64,000 nucleotides of DNA from a virus: positions 64,001 to 128,000 of IMG/VR virus record IMGVR_UViG_3300031999_000001; one strand, 5' to 3'. Below, piece by piece: positions 9,435 to 16,700 of this stretch (position 1 is the first letter of the stretch; each line of letters opens with the position of its first letter). The notes beneath the pieces were generated by a model. That model had not been told where the DNA came from and did not search any database. It saw nothing but the letters and a program-made list of their open reading frames with translations. Both the position numbers and the translations under genes were made by a program.

Positions 9435-10817
9435 TTACACTACCGTTAATATTTTTGCAACTGCTGCTTTATAGAAATCTACACGTTTTTTTGTTACGGT
9501 TGCTAAATTATATTTATCTTTAAAATCTTCATATAATTGTTCACCGATTTGTTTTCTTAAATCAGCATCCAATATTAGTTTTTTTAAATATTTTTGCCAA
9601 TATTTGTGTGCATTTTTTACAGCAGGAATCAATACACAATTTTCCATATGTCTACCATCTATATTATATGGTGGAATATCAGAACATACAATTGGAAGTT
9701 TTCTTGTCCAACACTCTACTTGCTTGAGGTTCGATTTTTGGCGATTAAAGGGATTATCAGCCAATGGTGCTATTACAATATCTGTTTCGTCTAAAACTTG
9801 TGCATAAGTATTGGCTTTTTGTGTCCAACGTCTTGCAAAGTTTCCTTCATCTGGATATGTAACATTTCTTTCAAAATTCATAAGCCATTGCACATAATCA
9901 TCGTTTTTTATTATATGATAATTATTAGTTAAGATTTTTTCATATGTTAAATAAACACTTTCTTCCGATTTAATATCTCTTTGTTGACTGCTAAAAATTT
10001 TATTTCTATATTTATCTTTTAATTCTTGAGATAATTTAGGTATTAAATCTACATTGCCCCTTGTTTTATTAATTCCTTTTACAACTTCATGTGTCCATAG
10101 TCCCCTTTTCTGAAGTTCTTCACTAAATTCTTGATTGAATGTGATATCAGTTGTGTTACCTTCAGTATCCCAACCACCAATAATTATTTTGAACTTACCA
10201 TTTGTTTGATTATCTGAATTAAGATAATTCGTCACACCTTCAAGTTGTTCAACGTCAACAATATGAGAAGAACCAGCAGCATACGCAATTCTTACTAAAC
10301 CATTAGGGTCTGGTTTCCAGTTATTTTGAAATTGTTTCATCCATATCGGGTCTATCGAATTATAAAATACACCAACATTATTTTTACCCGTTACTTTGCG
10401 AACTTCATCAGCAAATAAGTCGGTTGTTGTTGTAACATAATCTGCGATTTTTAGATTCTCAATAATTGGTATATGCATTTTCTTTTCTAAATTTAATGCA
10501 TAAAATGGATGTTTCTTATGTAATTGCCAGTAGTCATCAATATCAGCAATTAATATTGTCCCAGATTTTCTTAATTCATTTACAAGATTTAACATTTGTC
10601 TTGTATCACCCAAAAATTGACGATGATAATGTATAATATTAAATGTTTTTAAATAATCAATATATTTTGGGTCATTAAAATCTATTTGTGGATTAATTTC
10701 CACATAAAATTCATCAGAATGATTTCTTTCAATTTCAGTTGCTGGAGTGAGTGTACGAAAATAGTTAACTCCCGCAGAATCGAGATTATAAAATAAAATT
10801 TTTATTTTTCCATCCAT
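9435..10817 (-). CDS. GT-B glycosyltransferase
   Basis: 460 residues. The N-terminal Rossmann-like half begins KIKILFYNLDSAGVNYFRTL and includes NIIHYHRQFL and TILIADIDDYWQLHKKHPFY. The C-terminal half has IRIAYAAGSSHIVDVEQLEG-like nucleotide-sugar segments, then DIVIAPLADNPFNRQKSNLK followed by QVECWTRKLPIVCSDIPPYN, the usual acceptor/donor region of GT-B (GT4-like) enzymes. Such phage enzymes may decorate virion proteins, host surface glycans or modified DNA; nothing here selects one. A GTATTTATA box lies 39 nt upstream. Confidence 0.7.
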   Translation of the reverse strand: MDGKIKILFYNLDSAGVNYFRTLTPATEIERNHSDEFYVEINPQIDFNDPKYIDYLKTFNIIHYHRQFLGDTRQMLNLVNELRKSGTILIADIDDYWQLHKKHPFYALNLEKKMHIPIIENLKIADYVTTTTDLFADEVRKVTGKNNVGVFYNSIDPIWMKQFQNNWKPDPNGLVRIAYAAGSSHIVDVEQLEGVTNYLNSDNQTNGKFKIIIGGWDTEGNTTDITFNQEFSEELQKRGLWTHEVVKGINKTRGNVDLIPKLSQELKDKYRNKIFSSQQRDIKSEESVYLTYEKILTNNYHIIKNDDYVQWLMNFERNVTYPDEGNFARRWTQKANTYAQVLDETDIVIAPLADNPFNRQKSNLKQVECWTRKLPIVCSDIPPYNIDGRHMENCVLIPAVKNAHKYWQKYLKKLILDADLRKQIGEQLYEDFKDKYNLATVTKKRVDFYKAAVAKILTVV

Positions 10818-10856
10818 AGTTCTCTTTATAAATTATTATAAAATTATGTAATTTAT

Positions 10857-10865
10857 TATAAATAC
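10857..10865 (-). promoter_or_regulatory. GTATTTATA box
   Basis: Exact copy of the recurring motif, 39 nt upstream of the GT-B gene and just downstream of a terminator. Confidence 0.5.
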
Positions 10866-10879
10866 ATAAAAATAATCGA

Positions 10880-10938
10880 AAGTCATCAAAGATGAAAGAC
10901 TTTTTATAAAAAAAGCCAACTTTTTATTGGCTTTTTTT
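10880..10938 (-). terminator. Two tandem terminator-like hairpins
   Basis: Reading on the minus strand, AAAAAGCCAATAAAAAGTTGGC then T7 (10909-10938 region) is a clear intrinsic terminator for the gene ending at 10965. A second hairpin AAAGTC...GACTTT follows at 10880-10908. Confidence 0.75.
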
Positions 10939-10964
10939 ATAATCATCAAATAATCAAAAGATTA

Positions 10965-11318
10965 TTATACGTTTTCTTTTTTTGTTGTTTTCTTTTTATT
11001 AAGTTTTTTTGGAAATTCTTCAAAATTTTCAATTTTTTTTATTTCCTCTATTTTAGTTTTAATTTTTGGTTGTGATTGTTTCATTAATTTTGCAAGTTCG
11101 GTTGCACTAATTTCATTAACTAAAACCAAATTTTTTACTCTTAATCTATGTACTGATAATGGTAATGATGATACAGTTAAATATAAACTATCACCCGGTT
11201 TTATTTTAAGTGTTTTTTTAACCATATTATCAACATATTCAATATCCAATTCAGAATTGAATTTAAAATCACGCTTTTTGGCAAGATTTGTTATGTTTGT
11301 AATTTTATATATACCCAT
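10965..11318 (-). CDS. Small basic protein, unknown
   Basis: 117 residues, Lys-rich, pI clearly high. It starts MGIYKITNITNLAKKRDFKF and ends in a basic tail KKLNKKKTTKKENV. The middle (KIKPGDSLYLTVSSLPLSVH) looks like a small beta barrel or SH3-like fold and could bind nucleic acid or another protein. It lies 8 nt from the ParB-like gene and is followed by a terminator. Function not recognised. Confidence 0.5.
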   Translation of the reverse strand: MGIYKITNITNLAKKRDFKFNSELDIEYVDNMVKKTLKIKPGDSLYLTVSSLPLSVHRLRVKNLVLVNEISATELAKLMKQSQPKIKTKIEEIKKIENFEEFPKKLNKKKTTKKENV

Positions 11319-11326
11319 AATTTTAA

Positions 11327-12157
11327 TTATTTTAATCCTTGAATTAATGTATCTCCATATTTAATGCCGTCATAATTCCATTTCATCGCTTTTTCAGCAA
11401 TTGCTCTGTTTTTTAAATTATTTGATGACATACCATATTGTTCACTTATTTTTTCGAAATTTACATGTGGAAACCAAATTTTTGCTAAAATATCCACAGG
11501 TGACTGACTGTCTTTATATGTTACACCCAATGCATTTGTATCAAGAAGATTGTCAAAATCAATTTCATATTTAGTAAATCCATTTATTGGTTTTAATATG
11601 AAAAAATTACCAACAACTGAATTTTCTTTTAATGGTTCTTTTCTATATGCAACAATTGTTTGTTGATTTATACTTGGTTTTTCTGCTTGTATATTTATAT
11701 TATCTTCTTCTAATGATGCCAAAAATTCGCTGTCACTAACACCACTATCGGCACGATTAAATTCATTATTAACATCACTATTAACAATTTCTTCTATTTC
11801 ATGCGCTTGTTCATATTCATAAATGTCTTGAATTTTATTTAATACTCTGCAAGTATCTTTCTCATTTAATTTAATCTTAACAGCTTTAATTGATTTTTCA
11901 TCTAATAATGCTTTTACAAATCTGTGATGACCGTCAACAATTTTATTGTCATCAGCTATCCAAATAGGATTATTATCGTCAAGACTTACTTTTTCAACTT
12001 CATCTGAAAATGTAACGCCTTGTGATACGTTCAAATCATTTGGATTAACATCAACCATTTCATAATCCACACCTTCATCATCAAGTTTTTCCAATACAAT
12101 ATCAAATGGTGCACTAACCTGCGGTAAATATTGTGGCTTATAACTCATGTCAATCAT
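11327..12157 (-). CDS. ParB/Srx-like domain protein
   Basis: 276 residues. Residues about 30-110 read like a ParB-type N-terminal domain: VDVNPNDLNVSQ, then PIWIADDNKIVDGHHRFVKA with the characteristic DGHHR, and a following VKIKLNEKDT. In ParB-like proteins this fold binds CTP, or in phage proteins can act as a nuclease or kinase-like module. The C-terminal half is unassigned; it contains FILKPINGFTKYEIDFDNLL and a WNYDGIKYGDTLIQGL ending. It opens a transcript with a GTATTTATA box 14 nt upstream. The phage role is unknown. Confidence 0.6.
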   Translation of the reverse strand: MIDMSYKPQYLPQVSAPFDIVLEKLDDEGVDYEMVDVNPNDLNVSQGVTFSDEVEKVSLDDNNPIWIADDNKIVDGHHRFVKALLDEKSIKAVKIKLNEKDTCRVLNKIQDIYEYEQAHEIEEIVNSDVNNEFNRADSGVSDSEFLASLEEDNINIQAEKPSINQQTIVAYRKEPLKENSVVGNFFILKPINGFTKYEIDFDNLLDTNALGVTYKDSQSPVDILAKIWFPHVNFEKISEQYGMSSNNLKNRAIAEKAMKWNYDGIKYGDTLIQGLK

Positions 12158-12171
12158 CTTATTATTTTTAT

Positions 12172-12180
12172 TATAAATAC
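12172..12180 (-). promoter_or_regulatory. GTATTTATA box
   Basis: Exact motif copy, 14 nt before the ATG of the ParB-like gene. Confidence 0.5.
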
Positions 12181-12193
12181 AGATATTTTAAAT

Positions 12194-12751
12194 TTATATA
12201 AAATTTTGAATTTCTTCTTTAATTATGTTAATTAATTTATTATTTTCAAGCAATGTTAAATCACCCTGATTTGCTAAATAAATATTAAATGTTATGTTAT
12301 TTGAAATTTGATTCCTAATACTTTCATATGATTCAATATCGATATCTCTATCTTCATAAACATTTATTTCAATTAAATCCAGTAATTTATTGATATAATC
12401 AAGAATTCTTTGCCCCTTTGTTTTTTCATTACGTTTCATATCAAGTTTATTGACGTGAATTTTATTTACATCAAGAATTGCTTGTACCTGTGGTCGTAGT
12501 TTTTCCATACGTGATGTAAGAATTATCACATAGGTGTTTGGAATTGTTTGTTCTTTTTTCAATTGATTTAATACACTTGGAAATGGTTTAATATCAAAAA
12601 CATTTAAATCTAAACTTTCTGGTCTGCCCCACCATCCGAGATATGGATGTGGCTTTCCCATTTTGTCTGCCCAAGCAACCTTTCCGATTTCTTTTTCAGG
12701 AGAATCAATTAAGGTCCCATCAAAATCAAATGCACAAAATCTTCTTATCAT
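12194..12751 (-). CDS. HAD phosphatase, Swiss-Army-Knife (SAK) RNA-repair type
   Basis: 185 residues. Motif I is FCAFDFDGTLIDSPE (D9, D11). It is followed by a cap-like stretch with PYLGWWGRPESLDL, then motif II VIILTSR near residue 80, and a late acidic motif VYEDRDID. The WWGRPESL segment and order of motifs fit HAD_SAK_1 proteins, which Aravind and colleagues linked to RNA repair. The polynucleotide kinase-phosphatase type is the other option. The gene sits 1 nt after a stand-alone 2H phosphoesterase gene and close to the giant CCA/2H fusion, a context consistent with trimming of RNA-end phosphates. Substrate is inferred, not shown. Confidence 0.7.
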   Translation of the reverse strand: MIRRFCAFDFDGTLIDSPEKEIGKVAWADKMGKPHPYLGWWGRPESLDLNVFDIKPFPSVLNQLKKEQTIPNTYVIILTSRMEKLRPQVQAILDVNKIHVNKLDMKRNEKTKGQRILDYINKLLDLIEINVYEDRDIDIESYESIRNQISNNITFNIYLANQGDLTLLENNKLINIIKEEIQNFI

Positions 12752-12752
12752 T

Positions 12753-13136
12753 TTATTTAAATTCTACTTCGGTCACTTTTCCTGTTATTAAAAGTGGTCT
12801 TTTCATTTTTTTCCAATCAGTTAATTTATTGGACATTACTGGTTTGCCACCAATTTCTTTATTTACTGCCAGTGTTATATGTGGTTTGGAATTATCACTT
12901 TGAAAACCACTAACACCAACCGCTATTACTTTATCATCCATAGCTACGTCCCTAACTACCAGACGTACTGGTAATCCTAAAAATCTTTCAAATTCTGGGT
13001 CAATTTCACCCATATTAATTGTCATATGATGTGCAACGATTTCCCAATCTTCAGGAATCATGCTTTTAAATCTTTCGATTAACCTTTGTTTTGATTTGTC
13101 GTCAAGAACGACAGCACTATATGATATATTACCCAT
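12753..13136 (-). CDS. 2H phosphoesterase-like protein (stand-alone)
   Basis: 127 residues. Two HxT motifs are visible: AHHMTINMG (H37-M-T39) and KPHITLAV (H86-I-T88). Their spacing and flanking hydrophobics match 2H enzymes of the LigT/cyclic-phosphodiesterase superfamily. Members hydrolyse 2',3'-cyclic phosphates or 2'-5' bonds at RNA ends. It overlaps the next gene's stop by one base and adjoins the HAD/SAK gene, forming a probable three-gene operon. The family is smaller here than usual (about 180 residues), so it may be a minimal version. Confidence 0.7.
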   Translation of the reverse strand: MGNISYSAVVLDDKSKQRLIERFKSMIPEDWEIVAHHMTINMGEIDPEFERFLGLPVRLVVRDVAMDDKVIAVGVSGFQSDNSKPHITLAVNKEIGGKPVMSNKLTDWKKMKRPLLITGKVTEVEFK

Positions 13137-13792
13137 TAGTAAGTATATTCTGTCAATACATTATAATTTTTACCCAATGCAGTTAATGCAATTTCAACCT
13201 CTTTGAAGCATTCATTGATACCACCACCGCATATCACCAATTTTCCCCCAAATCTTTGTAGATAATCCATTAGGTCAGGAATATTTATCATATCTGATGC
13301 TGCTTCAAGTAAATCTCTAACAGCACTGGAATCATATCCATATTCTGTCATAAAACCATTCCACATTTCTTCATCGATATCTCGGCTATCATTAATGTTG
13401 TTTTGAATCATGTATTTTACCAGATTTACTGTTTCTTCTTCTTCAATGCCTTCATCCATACAATATCTGAAAAAAGCATATCCTTTGTCATAAAATCTGG
13501 CAGAATCCAAAACTTCTTCCTGCAATCCATTTTCATAAAGCCAATCCCTGTACCCAGCTTCACTTACCATTCCCAGAGTGTCTTGACCATTGTACAGAAA
13601 AGTCAATGAATTCATAACGTCAATGTTTTTATTTAAAAACATTATGAATGAATCCAGATTAAAGGTAATATAACTTTCATATTCAGGTTGAATATCGACA
13701 GATATAAAATTTGCACCCTGTACGAGATTTATTCCTGAATTTTCAAGTAATTTATTACGCTGTTGCTCCTTTAGTAATCGTTCCTTTTTCAT
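13136..13792 (-). CDS. Conserved large-phage protein of unknown function
   Basis: 218 residues. Conserved-looking segments are ISVDIQPEYESYITFNLDSF, FYDKGYAFFRYCMDEGIEEE, RDIDEEMWNGFMTEYGYDS and a C-terminal LVICGGGINECFKEVEIALT. I have the impression that this family recurs in large phages beside RNA-repair genes, but I cannot name it. The GGGxxECxKEVE motif could be a binding or active site. It overlaps the 3' end of the 1971-residue gene by 38 nt, so the two are translationally linked. Confidence 0.6.
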   Translation of the reverse strand: MKKERLLKEQQRNKLLENSGINLVQGANFISVDIQPEYESYITFNLDSFIMFLNKNIDVMNSLTFLYNGQDTLGMVSEAGYRDWLYENGLQEEVLDSARFYDKGYAFFRYCMDEGIEEEETVNLVKYMIQNNINDSRDIDEEMWNGFMTEYGYDSSAVRDLLEAASDMINIPDLMDYLQRFGGKLVICGGGINECFKEVEIALTALGKNYNVLTEYTY

Positions 13793-16700
13793 TTAAAACT
13801 TCTCTGTCCGTTAATGCCCAAAGTAATGTTTGTTTAAGTTTTTCATCATGACTGAAATCTTCATAATTATTTTGAAAAAATTCCAGTACTGATTCTTTAG
13901 ATGGGTCTGGATATCCCGGTTTACCACCTTGATTATTCCATTTATCATATTTTTTTATGAAAAAATTAATTCCAACACTTTTACCATTCACCAAATATTT
14001 TTCATATTGAATTTCATTATATTCTTTTAATATGTTTTTTTTGTTTAACATTAATTTTTCTCCCTCATCACCTCTTTGACCTTTAGTTGAAAATACTAAT
14101 TTAGTGCCTCTTATTACTCTTTCTTTTTCAAATAATTTAATATATTTTTTGCCACTACCTGATTTAACATAACCAATTGTTATATGTGGATGATATATTG
14201 GAAAACTTGTGGTATTTGGTAATTGCCTCATAATACCATTCAATTTTGTTAATTCTTTTGAATTAATATCAAATTTAACCACATCAAATTCTGGGTTTCT
14301 GAAAACAGAAATACCAGTAACATGAACATCAATTGGTTTTAATTGCATGTTTTCTTTAAACAATTTAAATACATCATCTGCTGTAACTTCATAATGAAAA
14401 CCATATAAAATCGATAAATGTGGCTCGGTTTCAATGCCATACCCTTCTTTATCATAAATATCGTTTTTATCAATTACTGATGTTATTTTATTCCAATTTA
14501 AAATATCAAAAAATAACATTAAACATCCATACTCGGTTCTTTCACTGGTTCTTTCATTAAGCACGTCACTATTTTGATTTACTAAATTTAACAAATCTTC
14601 TCGATTGTTTTTAATTTTATTTGCATAAATCTTAAGCAATAATGATTTTTGCATATCACCAATTGCTTTATCTTTTAAACCAAGTTCCATCAAATCATTA
14701 CCATTTATTGCCAATTCATTTACTGTTTTTGGATACTTACCTTGAATTAATTCTTGTGCTCCATTTTGAATTATATTGGGTAAAATCTTGCTTTGAAGTG
14801 ATTGTTGTGATGTTACGTACATATTATGTGCAATTGATCTTGCTTCAATGGAATTTGTTGATTCACCATTTTCAAAAGCCATATCAAGTGCCTTAATTTC
14901 TTTATATGTATCAATATCACCCTTTAAATTATTTTTATAAAATTCCGCAGGATTATCAACAAGATTATTGGAAAGTAACCAAATAAATTCTCCCATTGTT
15001 TTTGCATTTTCCCATACATTTCTACCCATTAATAAACCAGCATCTTTACCAAAAATTTCTCTCCTTAATCCAGTTTGTTTTAATAAAATTGCACCTGATA
15101 ATTTATTGCTCTTTTTAACAATTTTATCAAATTCTGTCAAAATTCTTTCGGGCGAAATTTCTTTAATTCTACTTGCATTATCCTTAATCATTTTCATTGT
15201 TTCTGGTTCAATGGTAAAACCAAAACGACTGGCAAAACTGATCATTCTTATCATGCGGAGAGGATCATCCGAAAATGCTTCTGGATTAGCTGCAGAAATT
15301 TCTTTATTTTTTATATCTTCTAATCCACCTAATGGGTCAATAAATTTACCCGTATTTAAATTTATTGCCATTGCATTCATTTTTGCGTCACGCCTAATTA
15401 ATTCATCCTCAATTGGAAGATTTTCATCACTTTGCACATCAAATCCACGATATCCACCCTCGCCTGTTGGTTGTTCTTTACGTGGTAATGCTATATCATA
15501 ATCAGTACCATCTTTATCAATAAATTTTAATACTCCAAATGATTTACCAACAACATCAATTTTACCAAATTTTTGTAAATGTGAAATTAATGTATCAATA
15601 GGTACTTTTCCAACAACCAAATCAATATCCTTATTTGGTTTATTAAGTATGAGATCACGAACAACCCCTCCAACAACATAAACATCCGATTTTAAATCAT
15701 TTATTAATGATTGTATAAATTGTTTTTGTTTCAAAATAGTAATAAAATTATTCAATATTAATTTAGCTTCATTGATATTATTTAAAATTACGTTTGCTTC
15801 ATCAATATTAACATTTGGCTTTGTGAATTTTCTAACAAATACATTAAAAATTGCATTTGCTATATTACGTCCAGTACCTTCTTTTACTTTTTGTCTGAAT
15901 ATTGTTTCGGCTTTATTGGCAATTTCATGTGCTTTATCATATGAAAAATCATAATATTTCATTAAATGTCTTTCAAGTTTTTCATGAAGAATATCGCCTT
16001 CTATATCATTTGGTTTTACAAGAAACACATCATCAATCCAAATTTCATCTTCTGGAATGTTTTTTGCATATTGTTGTTCACTTTCAGGGTTTTTAGCATC
16101 AACATAATAATGTCCACCATCAACAAATTTAATAAATCCACTATCTTTAACTGCATCACCATTAACTGCTATTATTTTAAAATCATTTTCTTTACGAATA
16201 AGAACTTTATTAAGACTATGTGTTATTGCATCTTTTGCAATTTGTTTTTTAAAATCAACTGCAGTTTCCTGTTCTGCTAAATCATTATAATCATCCGATG
16301 ATTTTTCAGGCATGACTGGAACTTTATTACCATATCTTTTATTTATAAATTTTTCAATTGATGCATCACTATAATCTAAAAGTTTTCCAATTTCTCTTGC
16401 TTCTTCAGGTGTGTTATCTTGTAAATATCCACCATGTTTTTTTATGATTTGATATAGTTTTTCGGCTTTATCTTTATTACGATAAACAAGATGCATATTT
16501 AAATCATGATGTGATTGTTCTATTTTAATTAAACCCAAACCAGCTTCAATTACAATATCACGTAATCTTGGAGTTAATATAACCATTGCAACATCTTTTC
16601 TTCCTTCTAAAACTGCTTTAAGTGTACCCTCTTCAGTATATGCTTCACTTGCATCAATTTCTTCAGATATTACATTTCTTTTAATTAAAACCAAATATCC